Below, piece after piece: positions 31,402 through 39,183 of a DNA stretch of 58,484 nt. Each line of letters opens with the position of its first letter. Within the stretch, counting starts at the first letter, position 1. The notes beneath the pieces were generated by a model. The model saw only the letters and a list, made by a program, of their open reading frames with translations. It had not been told where the DNA came from and did not search any database. Made by a program: the position numbers and the translations under genes. This DNA comes from Streptomyces sp. H27-C3 (lineage in GTDB: Bacteria; Actinomycetota; Actinomycetes; Streptomycetales; Streptomycetaceae): the NCBI RefSeq assembly GCF_030063415.1, contig NZ_JASITA010000028.1, positions 5,122-63,605 on the forward strand, read 5' to 3'.

Positions 31402-31428
31402 ACCCCCTTCTCCGCCTCACAGGACGGA
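31402..31428 (-). promoter_or_regulatory. Candidate PyrR-binding hairpin next to the pyrR Shine-Dalgarno
   Basis: On the minus strand TCCG (31428-31425) pairs with CGGA (31414-31411), enclosing the loop TCCTGTGAGG (31424-31415). This loop fits the TCCNGNGAGG core of known PyrR-binding loops. The Shine-Dalgarno GAAGGGGG starts right after the stem, at 31410. In Mycobacterium smegmatis a PyrR-binding loop at the pyrR translation start mediates translational repression; the same mechanism is inferred here. Confidence 0.7.
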
Positions 31429-31523
31429 TCTTAAAGGACGTCGAAATTGCGTCATCCACACTACCAGGGCGTTTCCGCGCCCCTCTCGGGGCCCCCGGAA
31501 AGAACCGGTCCGGACCATTCGGC

Positions 31524-31553
31524 TTGACGCATCCAAGTAACGCTGCGTAACCT
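31524..31553 (+). promoter_or_regulatory. bldD promoter (-35 TTGACG, -10 TAACCT)
   Basis: TTGACG at 31524-31529 and TAACCT at 31548-31553 are separated by 18 bp, a good housekeeping-type promoter, about 35 bp upstream of the bldD ATG. Its -10 region is covered by BldD-type boxes. Confidence 0.65.
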
Positions 31554-31565
31554 CACAGTGAGTTA
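31538..31565. promoter_or_regulatory. Two adjacent BldD-type operator boxes
   Basis: TAACGCTGCGTAA (31538-31550) matches the published BldD consensus TNACNC(A/T)GNGTNA at every fixed position. TCACAGTGAGTTA (31553-31565) matches at all but one. They overlap the bldD -10 hexamer and probable transcription start. BldD is known to repress its own gene during vegetative growth when loaded with cyclic di-GMP. Confidence 0.8.
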
Positions 31566-31588
31566 CCAGTCTTCGTCCGGGGAGCCAT

Positions 31589-32089
31589 ATGTCCAGCGAA
31601 TACGCCAAACAGCTCGGGGCCAAGCTCCGCGCCATCCGCACCCAGCAGGGCCTTTCCCTCCACGGTGTCGAGGAAAAGTCCCAGGGCCGTTGGAAGGCCG
31701 TCGTAGTCGGGTCGTACGAGCGCGGCGACCGCGCCGTGACCGTGCAGCGCCTCGCCGAGCTGGCGGACTTCTACGGGGTCCCCGTGCAGGAGCTCCTGCC
31801 CGGTACGACGCCAGGCGGAGCAGCTGAGCCGCCGCCCAAACTCCGGCTCGACCTGGAGCGTCTCGCGCACGTCCCGGCGGAGAAGGCCGGCCCGCTCCAG
31901 CGGTACGCCGCCACGATCCAGTCGCAGCGCGGCGACTACAACGGCAAGGTGCTGTCGATCCGCCAGGACGACCTGCGCACCCTGGCCGTGATCTACGACC
32001 AGTCGCCCTCGGTCCTGACCGAGCAGCTCATCAGCTGGGGCGTGCTGGACTCCGACGCGCGCCGTGCGGTCGCTCACGACGACGTCTGA
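31589..32089 (+). CDS. bldD: Developmental master regulator BldD
   Basis: 166-residue transcription factor that represses sporulation genes in Streptomyces while cyclic di-GMP is high. The N-terminal XRE-type HTH spans about residues 7-70 (LGAKLRAIRTQQGLSLHGVE, then VVVGSYERGDRAVTVQRLAE). The C-terminal domain carries the bipartite cyclic di-GMP signature, R114-G-D116 and R125-Q-D-D128, in QRGDYNGKVLSIRQDD. Length and residues match characterised BldD closely. It is divergent from pyrR and followed by a very strong terminator. Its promoter contains two BldD boxes. Confidence 0.98.
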   Translation: MSSEYAKQLGAKLRAIRTQQGLSLHGVEEKSQGRWKAVVVGSYERGDRAVTVQRLAELADFYGVPVQELLPGTTPGGAAEPPPKLRLDLERLAHVPAEKAGPLQRYAATIQSQRGDYNGKVLSIRQDDLRTLAVIYDQSPSVLTEQLISWGVLDSDARRAVAHDDV

Positions 32090-32108
32090 GCGGACCCAGC
32101 AGAAACGT

Positions 32109-32155
32109 AACGCCGGGTTTGGCGGAGGCTTTTCGCCTCTGCCAAACCCGGCGTT
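32109..32155 (+). terminator. Strong terminator after bldD
   Basis: A 21-bp stem (32109-32129 with 32135-32155, one G.T pair) closes a TTTTC loop, 19 bp after the bldD stop. Confidence 0.85.
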
Positions 32156-32225
32156 CCCGCGTCGCCCCACGGGCCCGTACGCGAGACGTGAGCGCGTCGG
32201 GAGCCCGGGACCCGCAGAAGCCACG

Positions 32226-32268
32226 AAAAGGGCCTGCGACACGCTCTCAGCGTGTCGCAGGCCCTTTT
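32226..32268. terminator. Bidirectional terminator between bldD and nusB
   Basis: A perfect 20-bp stem (32226-32245 with 32249-32268) closes a CTC loop. It is flanked by A and T runs built into the stem ends, so it can end transcription both from bldD and from nusB (stop at 32291). Confidence 0.9.
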
Positions 32269-32290
32269 TCAGCCGTCCCCCTGGCGGGAA

Positions 32291-32728
32291 CTATTCGCGG
32301 TTCTCGCGGCGCAGGTTCGGCTTGAGGTCCTTGAAACGGCTCAGCATGCCGTTCACGAAGGACGGGGAGTCGTCGGTGGAGAACTCCTTGGCGAGCTGTA
32401 CCACCTCGTCGATCACCACCGCGTCGGGCGTCTCGTCCACCCACACCAGCTCGAACGCGCCGAGCCGCAGGAGGTTCCGGTCGACGACGGGCATCCGGTC
32501 GATCGCCCAGTCCACCGCGTAGGTGGCGATGAGGTCCTCGATTCGGTCCGCGTGTTCCGCGTACCCCTCGACGAGCGACATCGTGTACTCGGTCACCGGC
32601 GGCTGCCGGTCGTCGGTCCTGGCATGCCGAATCCAGTCCGCGAGGACCGTCTGCACGGACTCACCGCGCTGGTCGGCCTCGAAAAGGATCTGGAAGGCGC
32701 GCTTGCGCGCCTTGTTCCGGGCAGCCAC
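32291..32728 (-). CDS. nusB: Transcription antitermination factor NusB
   Basis: 145 residues, all-helical RNA-binding factor that works with NusE (S10) on rRNA boxA sequences. N-terminal ARNKARKRAFQILFEADQRG, central RMPVVDRNLLRLGAFEL, and the C-terminal VVIDEVVQLAKEFSTDDSPS and FVNGMLSR are typical. It starts 2 bp after the efp stop and is the last gene before the terminators. Confidence 0.97.
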   Translation of the reverse strand: MAARNKARKRAFQILFEADQRGESVQTVLADWIRHARTDDRQPPVTEYTMSLVEGYAEHADRIEDLIATYAVDWAIDRMPVVDRNLLRLGAFELVWVDETPDAVVIDEVVQLAKEFSTDDSPSFVNGMLSRFKDLKPNLRRENRE

Positions 32729-32730
32729 GG

Positions 32731-33297
32731 TTAGCTGTTCACCCGGCCGAGGTAGTCGCCCGTACGGGTGTCGACCTTGATCTTCTCACCGGTGGTGATG
32801 AAGAGCGGAACACCGATCTCGTGGCCCGTCTCCAGCTCGGCCGGCTTGGAGCCGCCGGTGGAGCGGTCGCCCTGGACGCCGGGCTCGGTGTACTTGATGA
32901 CCAGCTCGACCGCGGCGGGGAGCTCGATGTAGAGGGGGCTGCCCTCGTACATCGCGACGCTGGCCTCGAAGCCCTCCAGCAGGAAGTTGGAGGCGTCCCC
33001 GACAACCTTGGGATCGACGTAGATCTGGTCGTACGTGTCCATGTCCATGAAGACGAAGTTGTCGCCGTCCTTGAACGAGAACTGCATGTCGCGCTTGTCG
33101 ATGCTGGCCGTCTCGACCTTCACGCCGGCGTTGAAGGTCTTGTCGACCACCTTGCCGGAGAGCACGTTCTTGAGCTTGGTGCGCACAAAGGCAGGGCCCT
33201 TGCCGGGCTTGACGTGCTGGAACTCGACGACGGACCAGAGCTGGCCTCCGTCGAGCTTGAGCACCAGGCCGTTCTTGAGGTCGTTCGTGGAAGCCAC
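32731..33297 (-). CDS. efp: Elongation factor P
   Basis: 188 residues, three beta-barrel domains shaped like tRNA. It relieves ribosome stalling at polyproline. The tip loop VKPGKGPAFVRTKLKN carries Lys33, the site modified in many bacteria; actinobacteria lack the EpmA pathway and no modification gene is seen here. The C-terminal signature ELETGHEIGVPLFITTGEKI is complete. The GTG at 33297 has AGGAG upstream. It lies in the order M24 peptidase-efp-nusB. Confidence 0.97.
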   Translation of the reverse strand: MASTNDLKNGLVLKLDGGQLWSVVEFQHVKPGKGPAFVRTKLKNVLSGKVVDKTFNAGVKVETASIDKRDMQFSFKDGDNFVFMDMDTYDQIYVDPKVVGDASNFLLEGFEASVAMYEGSPLYIELPAAVELVIKYTEPGVQGDRSTGGSKPAELETGHEIGVPLFITTGEKIKVDTRTGDYLGRVNS

Positions 33298-33358
33298 GGT
33301 TGCGGAATCTCCTGGACTGAAGGCTGGTGGGACCTCGGGTGCACGCTGCGGCACAGGG

Positions 33359-34471
33359 CTACAGCGCGAGCAGTTCCTTGGTCGTGATGGTGAGTAGCTC
33401 GGGTCCGCCGTCCGCCTCGGGGCGAACGACGAGCGTGTCATCGATCCGGACACCGCCCCGGCCCGGGAGGTGGACCCCCGGTTCGACGGTGACCGGCACA
33501 CAAGCGTCCAGTTTACCCATGGCCGCAGGTGCCAGCTCCGGGTCCTCCTCGATTTCGAGCCCCACACCGTGTCCGGTCCGTGCCGGGAGGTTCTCTCCGT
33601 AGCCCGCCGCGTCCAGTACCTGGCGGGCCGCACGGTCCACTTCGCGGTAGGCGACGCCGGGTGCCAGAGCCTCCCGGCCCGCCCGCTGAGCGGCGAATAC
33701 GAGGTCGTACAGCTCGATCTGCCAGTCTGCGGGCGTGGAGCCGATGACGAAGGTACGGCCGATCTCGCAGCGGTAGCCGCGGTAGTTGGCGCCGAGGCAG
33801 ACGGAGAGGAAATCTCCTTCCTCGACCCGCCTGTCCGAAGGCCGGTGTCTGCCCTGTCCCGAATTCGGACCGGTGGCCACCGAGGTCACGAAGGCGGGGC
33901 CGTCGGAGCCGTGGTCGACGAGGCGGCGCTCCAGCTCCAGCGCGAGATGACGCTCGGTGCGCCCGACCAGAATCGATTCGAGCAGTTCGCCGAGGGCCTG
34001 GTCGGTGATCTCGGCCGCGGTCCGCAGGCTCGCGATCTCCTCCTCGCCCTTGACGATCCGCAGCTGCTCCACGGCGCCCGCGAGATCGTGCAGGAGCAGC
34101 CGCGGCGCGACCGAGCCGAGCGCCCGGTGCCGGGTGACGGTGAGGTGGTGCTCCTCCACGGCGAGGGACTGCGCGCCGGAAGCGGCGACGAGGCCGGCCG
34201 CCGCGACGACGGTATCGCCTCCCGGCATCGGCAGGACCGTGACCCGCAGCGACTCGTCGGGGCGGCCGTCGGCGGGGTCGGCCACCGATGTACGGGGGCA
34301 GAGCAGGACGTCATCGACCTCGCCGGGACCGAGCAGCAGCACGGCGCCGGGCGGCGCTCCGCCCGCGAGGTAGCGGACATTGGCGGGACTGGAGACGAGT
34401 GCGGCGGCGCTGCCGGCTGCGGCACACCGGTCACGCAGCCGTCCGCGGCGAACCGCATACACCTCTGACAT
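33359..34471 (-). CDS. M24 family (aminopeptidase P/PepQ-like) protein with substituted metal ligands
   Basis: 370 residues with the N-terminal creatinase-like domain and the C-terminal pita-bread fold. In canonical members the ligands are Asp, Asp, His, Glu, Glu. Here the first Asp position is Cys (FLSVCLGANYRGYRCEIGRT), the second is Glu in the same block, the His is kept (TGHGVGLEIEED), the first Glu is kept (VTVEPGVHLPG), and the last Glu is Asp (GVRIDDTLVV). I recall the same block in other Streptomyces, so it seems family-wide. Prolidase activity may be altered or lost. Next to efp as in many bacteria. Confidence 0.88.
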   Translation of the reverse strand: MSEVYAVRRGRLRDRCAAAGSAAALVSSPANVRYLAGGAPPGAVLLLGPGEVDDVLLCPRTSVADPADGRPDESLRVTVLPMPGGDTVVAAAGLVAASGAQSLAVEEHHLTVTRHRALGSVAPRLLLHDLAGAVEQLRIVKGEEEIASLRTAAEITDQALGELLESILVGRTERHLALELERRLVDHGSDGPAFVTSVATGPNSGQGRHRPSDRRVEEGDFLSVCLGANYRGYRCEIGRTFVIGSTPADWQIELYDLVFAAQRAGREALAPGVAYREVDRAARQVLDAAGYGENLPARTGHGVGLEIEEDPELAPAAMGKLDACVPVTVEPGVHLPGRGGVRIDDTLVVRPEADGGPELLTITTKELLAL

Positions 34472-34580
34472 GCCACGAGCCTACGAGCGCCCGCGCGACC
34501 CGGCCGGTTCAGCGCGTCCGACCGGGCGGCGGGGCCGCCGCACCAAGGTCCGGGGCGCTCCCCCGGATCTGAGCGGGCGG

Positions 34581-35411
34581 CTACCAGCTGGGCGGGCTGG
34601 CGATGGAGCGCGCCAGCACCTCGTCCAGCACCCGGGCCGTGGTCGGCACGTCGTACTGCGAGTTGTCGATGATCGGCAGCCCCGAGCCGTACCAGCCGGC
34701 CATCCGGCCGTGGATACGGGCGACTTCCTCGTCCGAGAGACGGCGGTTGCCACCGCGCTGGGCGTTGCGCTCCAGCACGATCTCCAGGCCGGGAAGGATC
34801 ACGACGGGCAGCAGCCCGGGTCCGACATGGCGCTTCCAGCCACCGAGCCCGACGACGGGCCGGTCCGGGAAGACGGCGTCGTCGACAATGCACGAGATGC
34901 CGTTGGCCAGGAAGTTGCGGGCGGCGAAGCCGCAGGTGCGGCGGGCGAGGCGGTACTGGGCCTCGGAGTGGTCGTTCCAGCCGGACTGCGGGTCGGCGAA
35001 CCCCGAGCAGACCCATTCGCGTACATCGTCGAGGCTGATGTGCGCGGTCGGCACCCGGCGGTGCTGCGCCCAGTACTTGGCGACGGTTGTCTTGCCCGCA
35101 CCGGCCGGGCCGATGAGGAGCACGGCCAGCGTCGTGCTGCCGGTGTTGGCGGGCGCCGCGGCGGGTGGCGGCGCGGGCACGGGAACGGGGCCGCCGGGCG
35201 GCAGCTGTATGTGTCCCGTGGTGTCCCGGGACGCCGGTCCCTGAGGGTGCTGCGGGGCGTGCGCCGTCCAGCCGAGGGCCGGGGCGGGCCCTGGAGGGGC
35301 CTGCGGGGGTCCGTGGGGTGCCGGGGGCCCGGCGGGGTGCGGGGCGCCCTGCGCCCACGCGGCGCCGGCCTCGTGGGGCGGTGGCAGCGGAGCCCCCATA
35401 GCGTGCTGCAT
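34581..35411 (-). CDS. P-loop ATPase/kinase-like protein with Pro-rich N-terminus
   Basis: 276 residues. The first ~95 are Pro/Ala/Gly/His-rich and probably disordered. A P-loop kinase-like domain follows: Walker A VLLIGPAGAGKTTVAKYWAQ, then HISLDDVREWVCSGFADPQS (polynucleotide-kinase-like substrate region), VDDAVFPDRP and a lid-like VLERNAQRGGNRRLSDEEV. It resembles AAA_33-type zeta-toxin/polynucleotide kinase folds, substrate unknown. The ATG at 35411 has GGAG at good spacing; the longer frame would start inside a terminator hairpin. It is the first gene of the pepQ-like/efp/nusB run. Confidence 0.8.
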   Translation of the reverse strand: MQHAMGAPLPPPHEAGAAWAQGAPHPAGPPAPHGPPQAPPGPAPALGWTAHAPQHPQGPASRDTTGHIQLPPGGPVPVPAPPPAAAPANTGSTTLAVLLIGPAGAGKTTVAKYWAQHRRVPTAHISLDDVREWVCSGFADPQSGWNDHSEAQYRLARRTCGFAARNFLANGISCIVDDAVFPDRPVVGLGGWKRHVGPGLLPVVILPGLEIVLERNAQRGGNRRLSDEEVARIHGRMAGWYGSGLPIIDNSQYDVPTTARVLDEVLARSIASPPSW

Positions 35412-35480
35412 CCGGTGCCACTCCGTCTCGTACAGGCGACTCGTGCTGGGCCGGGGCGGCCAAGGCCTACTGAACGGTAC

Positions 35481-35516
35481 CTGCCCCGGCCGCTGCACTG
35501 TGAACGGCCGGGGCAG
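35481..35516 (-). terminator. Terminator after aroQ
   Basis: CTGCCCCGGCCG (35481-35492) pairs perfectly with CGGCCGGGGCAG (35505-35516) around a 12-nt loop, 15 bp after the aroQ stop. It ends the alaS-aro run and excludes the longest start of the downstream kinase-like gene. Confidence 0.8.
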
Positions 35517-35531
35517 GCCCAGAGTGCCCTG

Positions 35532-35981
35532 TCAGCCGTCGAGTTCGTCGGCGAGGGCGCGCAGGGCCAGGCGGTAGGAGCCGATTCCGAAGCCCGCGAT
35601 GGTGCCGCTGGCGACGGACGCGACCACCGAGGTGTGCCGGAATTCCTCGCGTGTGTACGGATTCGAGATGTGCACCTCGATGAGCGGCGCGGTGCGCTGG
35701 GCGGCCGCGTCCCGCATTCCGTACGAGTAGTGCGTGAAGGCACCCGGGTTGAGAACGACCGGAATTGAACCGTCGGCGGCCTCGTGCAGCCAGCGGATCA
35801 GCTCGCCCTCGTCATTGGTCTCGCGGACATCGACGTCGAAACCGAGCTGCTTGCCGAGCCGCCCGCACTCCTCCACGAGTCCGCTGTAGGACGTCGCCCC
35901 GTAGACATCGGGCTCGCGCGAGCCGAGCCTGCCGAGGTTGGGCCCGTTGAGCACCAGCACCCGCCGCGTCGCCGCTGTCAC
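35532..35981 (-). CDS. aroQ: Type II 3-dehydroquinate dehydratase
   Basis: 149 residues, dodecameric enzyme that dehydrates 3-dehydroquinate to 3-dehydroshikimate. It has VLNGPNLGRLGSREPDVYG (catalytic Tyr and flexible lid), VVLNPGAFTHYSYGMRDA and the catalytic His in IEVHISNPYTREEFRHTS. The GTG at 35981 overlaps the aroB TGA (GTGA). It is the last gene of the aro run. Confidence 0.96.
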   Translation of the reverse strand: MTAATRRVLVLNGPNLGRLGSREPDVYGATSYSGLVEECGRLGKQLGFDVDVRETNDEGELIRWLHEAADGSIPVVLNPGAFTHYSYGMRDAAAQRTAPLIEVHISNPYTREEFRHTSVVASVASGTIAGFGIGSYRLALRALADELDG

Positions 35982-37075
35982 TTGGACACCTCGCCGTAGG
36001 CGGCCAGCAGCACCGCCGGGTCCGGGCCTTCGAGGACCGTCGGCTTGGCGAGACCGTCGAGGACGATGAAGCGCAGCAGATTGCCGCGGGACTTCTTGTC
36101 GACCTTCATGGTCTCCAGGAGCTTGGGCCACTGGTCGCCGCGGTAGGTGAGCGGCAGCCCGACCGACTCCAGGACCGCGCTGTGCCGGTCGGCGGTCGCG
36201 TCGTCGAGGCGGCCCGCGAGACGGCCCAGTTCGGCGGCGAAGACCATGCCGATGGACACCGCGGCACCGTGCCGCCAGTTGTAGCGCTCGTTCTTCTCAA
36301 TCGCGTGCCCCAGGGTGTGCCCGTAGTTGAGGATCTCGCGCAGACCCGATTCCTTGAGGTCGCTGGAGACGACATCGGCCTTGACCCGGATGGCGCGCTC
36401 GATCAGCTCGGCGGCGTGCCGCCCCTCGGGCGAGCGGGCCCCAACCGGGTCCTCCTCGATCAGTTCGAGGATCACCGGGTCGGCGATGAAGCCCGCCTTG
36501 ATGACCTCGGCGAGACCGCTGATGTAGTCGTTGACCGGCAACGAGTCCAGCGCCACCAGGTCGCACAGCACACCGGCCGGCGGGTGGAAGGCGCCGACGA
36601 GGTTCTTGCCCTCGGCGGTGTTGATGCCGGTCTTGCCACCGACGGCAGCGTCGACCATGCCCAGCACGGTCGTCGGTACGGCGACCCAGCGCACCCCGCG
36701 CAGCCATGTCGCCGCGACGAAGCCCGCCACATCGGTGGTGGCGCCGCCGCCGACGCCGACGATGACGTCGGTACGGGTGAAGTTGGTCTGGCCGAGCGCC
36801 TTCCAGCAGTACGCCGCGACCTCGACGGTCTTGGACTCCTCGGCGTTCGGCAGCTGGATCGCGATGACCTCGTAGCCCTGGCTCGCGAGGTCCTCACGGA
36901 TCGCCTCACCGGTGCCCGCGAGCGCCTCCGGGTGCAGGACGGCCACGCGCTCGGCACGCTCGCCGATCAGCCCGGGGAGCTCCCCGAGGAGCTGCCGTCC
37001 GACCAGCACCTCGTACGGCTCCGCGCCCTCGCTGCCGCCGATCTGGATACGGGTGGGTGCTGCCTGCTCCGTCAT
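35978..37075 (-). CDS. aroB: 3-Dehydroquinate synthase
   Basis: 365 residues, NAD- and metal-dependent. It converts DAHP to 3-dehydroquinate. NAD site VGVGGGATTDVAGF; phosphate site VPTTVLGMVDAAVGGKTGIN; metal ligands in LAEVIKAGFIADP, NYGHTLGHAIEK and WRHGAAVSIGM. The ATG at 37075 overlaps the aroK TGA (ATGA), and its own TGA overlaps the aroQ start. Confidence 0.97.
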   Translation of the reverse strand: MTEQAAPTRIQIGGSEGAEPYEVLVGRQLLGELPGLIGERAERVAVLHPEALAGTGEAIREDLASQGYEVIAIQLPNAEESKTVEVAAYCWKALGQTNFTRTDVIVGVGGGATTDVAGFVAATWLRGVRWVAVPTTVLGMVDAAVGGKTGINTAEGKNLVGAFHPPAGVLCDLVALDSLPVNDYISGLAEVIKAGFIADPVILELIEEDPVGARSPEGRHAAELIERAIRVKADVVSSDLKESGLREILNYGHTLGHAIEKNERYNWRHGAAVSIGMVFAAELGRLAGRLDDATADRHSAVLESVGLPLTYRGDQWPKLLETMKVDKKSRGNLLRFIVLDGLAKPTVLEGPDPAVLLAAYGEVSK

Positions 37076-37587
37076 GCTTCCTTCAATTCCAGTGCGTCGA
37101 GGACCGCCTGTGCGACCTCTTCGGGGGTGCGGTCGTCAGTGGCGACGACGGCGCCGGCGACCTCGGTGTAGAGAGGGCGTCGCGCCTCCATCAGGAGCTT
37201 CCACTGCTGGCGCGGATTGACGGCCAGCAGTGGGCGCGCGGTGTTGAGCCCGACCCGCTTGAGCGCCTCGCCCACGTGCATGGAGAGATAGACGACCGGG
37301 TGTCCCGCCAGGGACGCGCGGGTTCCCTCGTCGAGGACCGCGCCGCCGCCCAGGGCGAGTACGCCGGTGTGCTCGGTGAGCGCCGCGCGGACCGCCTCGC
37401 GCTCCAGGTCACGGAAGTACGGTTCGCCCGCCTCGACGAAGATCTCCGAGATCGGCCGGCCCTCGGCCTCGACGATGTCCGCGTCGGTGTCCCGGTACGC
37501 ACAGCCGAGCCGCGCGGCCAGCAGTTCGCCGACCGTGGACTTGCCGACGCCCATGGGGCCGACCAGGACGACCAGAGGGCCGGTCAC
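37072..37587 (-). CDS. aroK: Shikimate kinase
   Basis: 171 residues. It phosphorylates shikimate. P-loop LVGPMGVGKSTVGELLA; shikimate-binding RDTDADIVEAEGRPISEIF, GEPYFRDLEREAV and LALGGGAVLD; lid RPLLAVN. The GTG at 37587 overlaps the aroC TGA (GTGA). Confidence 0.97.
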   Translation of the reverse strand: MTGPLVVLVGPMGVGKSTVGELLAARLGCAYRDTDADIVEAEGRPISEIFVEAGEPYFRDLEREAVRAALTEHTGVLALGGGAVLDEGTRASLAGHPVVYLSMHVGEALKRVGLNTARPLLAVNPRQQWKLLMEARRPLYTEVAGAVVATDDRTPEEVAQAVLDALELKEA

Positions 37588-38768
37588 CGTACGACCAGCG
37601 TGTCGAGGTAGCCCTGCACGTTGCGGCGGGTCTCGCCGACGCTGTCGCCGCCGAACTTCTCGCCGACCGCGTCCGCGAGGACCAGCGCGACCATGGCCTC
37701 GGCCACGATCCCGGCGGCGGGCACTGCGCACACGTCGGAGCGCTGGTGGTGGGCCGCGGCGACCTCACCGGTGACGGTGTCGATGGTGGCCAGCGCGCGC
37801 GGCACGGTCGCGATGGGCTTCATCGCGGCCCGGACACGCAGCAGTTCACCGGTGGACATGCCGCCCTCGGTGCCGCCGGCCCGGCCGGACGTACGGCGCA
37901 CGCCGTCCTCGGTGGGGACGATCTCGTCGTGCGCCTGGGAGCCGGGCACCCGGGCGAGGCCGAAGCCGTCGCCGACCTCGACACCCTTGATGGCCTGGAT
38001 GCCCATGAGGGCGGCGGCCAACCGGGCGTCCAGGCGCCGGTCCCAGTGCACGAACGAGCCGAGGCCCACCGGCACGTTGTACGCGAGGACCTCGACGACG
38101 CCCCCGAGGGTGTCGCCGTCCTTGTGCGCCTGGTCGATCTCGGCGACCATCGCCTCGCTGGCGGCCGCGTCCAGGCAGCGCACCGGATCGGCGTCGAGCT
38201 TCGCCTCGTCGCCGGGGACCGGGACGATGCCGTACGGCGCCTTGGCCGCGGCCAGCTCGACGACGTGCGAGACGATCTCGATGCCGGTGGTCTGCTTGAG
38301 GTACGAGCGGGCGACCGTGCCCAGCGCGACGCGGGCCGCGGTCTCCCGGGCGCTGGCGCGCTCCAGGACCGGACGGGCCTCGTCGAGTGCGTACTTCTGC
38401 ATGCCCGCGAGGTCGGCGTGGCCGGGGCGCGGGCGGGTCAGCGGGGCGTTGCGGGCGAGCTTGGCCAGCTCGTCGGGGTCGACCGGGTCGGCCGACATGA
38501 CCTGCTCCCACTTGGGCCACTCGGTGTTGCCCACCATGATCGCGACGGGTCCGCCCATGGTCAGGCCGTGCCGTACGCCGCCGAGGAAGGTGACGTCGTC
38601 CTTCTCGAACTTCATGCGGGCACCGCGGCCATAGCCGAGCCGCCGCCGGGCCAGCGCGTCCGCCACCATGTCCGTGGTGATGGGTACGCCGGAGGGAAGG
38701 CCCTCCAGCGTCGCGACGAGTGCGGGGCCGTGGGACTCCCCCGCGGTCAGCCAGCGCAACCTGCTCAA
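37584..38768 (-). CDS. aroC: Chorismate synthase
   Basis: 394 residues, reduced-FMN-dependent, makes chorismate from EPSP. Signatures: TAGESHGPALVATLEGLPSG, RPRPGHADLAGMQKY, RASARETAARVA, the catalytic His region in HHQRSDVCAVPA and the C-terminal GGDSVGETRRN. The start codon is TTG (38768), supported by GAGGAG upstream and by the conserved N-terminus MSRLRWLTAGESHG. aroK follows with a 4-bp overlap. Confidence 0.97.
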   Translation of the reverse strand: MSRLRWLTAGESHGPALVATLEGLPSGVPITTDMVADALARRRLGYGRGARMKFEKDDVTFLGGVRHGLTMGGPVAIMVGNTEWPKWEQVMSADPVDPDELAKLARNAPLTRPRPGHADLAGMQKYALDEARPVLERASARETAARVALGTVARSYLKQTTGIEIVSHVVELAAAKAPYGIVPVPGDEAKLDADPVRCLDAAASEAMVAEIDQAHKDGDTLGGVVEVLAYNVPVGLGSFVHWDRRLDARLAAALMGIQAIKGVEVGDGFGLARVPGSQAHDEIVPTEDGVRRTSGRAGGTEGGMSTGELLRVRAAMKPIATVPRALATIDTVTGEVAAAHHQRSDVCAVPAAGIVAEAMVALVLADAVGEKFGGDSVGETRRNVQGYLDTLVVR

Positions 38769-38893
38769 CGATGCTCCTCATGCTCGCGCCCGAACTGCTG
38801 CGGCGCGACCGGGTGCGCGGCCCTGGCCCGCCATCCCCGATCCTCCCACGACCGGCCCCCGGCCCGGCCCCAGGTCCAGCAGTCGGACGACCG

Positions 38894-39169
38894 TCAGGCC
38901 CGATCGCCGTCCCCGGGCGCGTACGAGCCGAGGTGGTCGGCGCCGCGTCCCTGCCCGTACTGGGCGGCGGCGTGAATCGGCTGCCCGGAGCGCACCGCGC
39001 GCCGGTATTCGGTCTTCCGCTTGAGCTTCACGGACCAGACGGCCAGAAAACCGGCCACGACCAGTGCGAGCACCGTCATCCGCACCCAGTCGGGCGCGAA
39101 GGTGAACAGCCCGTCGAGTACCTTGCCGACCCCGGAGGCCTGTGGCAGCCCAAAATCAATCGTGCCCAT
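38894..39169 (-). CDS. Small single-pass membrane protein in the aro run
   Basis: 91 residues, no recognised domain. A transmembrane segment lies at about residues 30-48 (RMTVLALVVAGFLAVWSVKL), followed by a basic KRKTEYRRAVRSG and a soluble Gly/Asp-rich tail. The ATG at 39169 has GGGGGAG six bases upstream. It starts 14 bp after the aroE stop. Its place between aroE and aroC suggests co-expression with chorismate enzymes, but I cannot assign a function. Confidence 0.8.
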   Translation of the reverse strand: MGTIDFGLPQASGVGKVLDGLFTFAPDWVRMTVLALVVAGFLAVWSVKLKRKTEYRRAVRSGQPIHAAAQYGQGRGADHLGSYAPGDGDRA

Positions 39170-39183
39170 GATGTTCTCCCCCG

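Noticed and set aside
33886..35463. 525-codon minus frame covering parts of the M24 and kinase-like genes
   Set aside because: It is out of frame with two genes carrying clear conserved motifs, and has Arg/Pro-rich shadow composition.
35412..35498. Longer start for the P-loop kinase-like gene
   Set aside because: It would begin within the loop of the aroQ terminator hairpin and has no ribosome-binding site, while the ATG at 35411 has GGAG.
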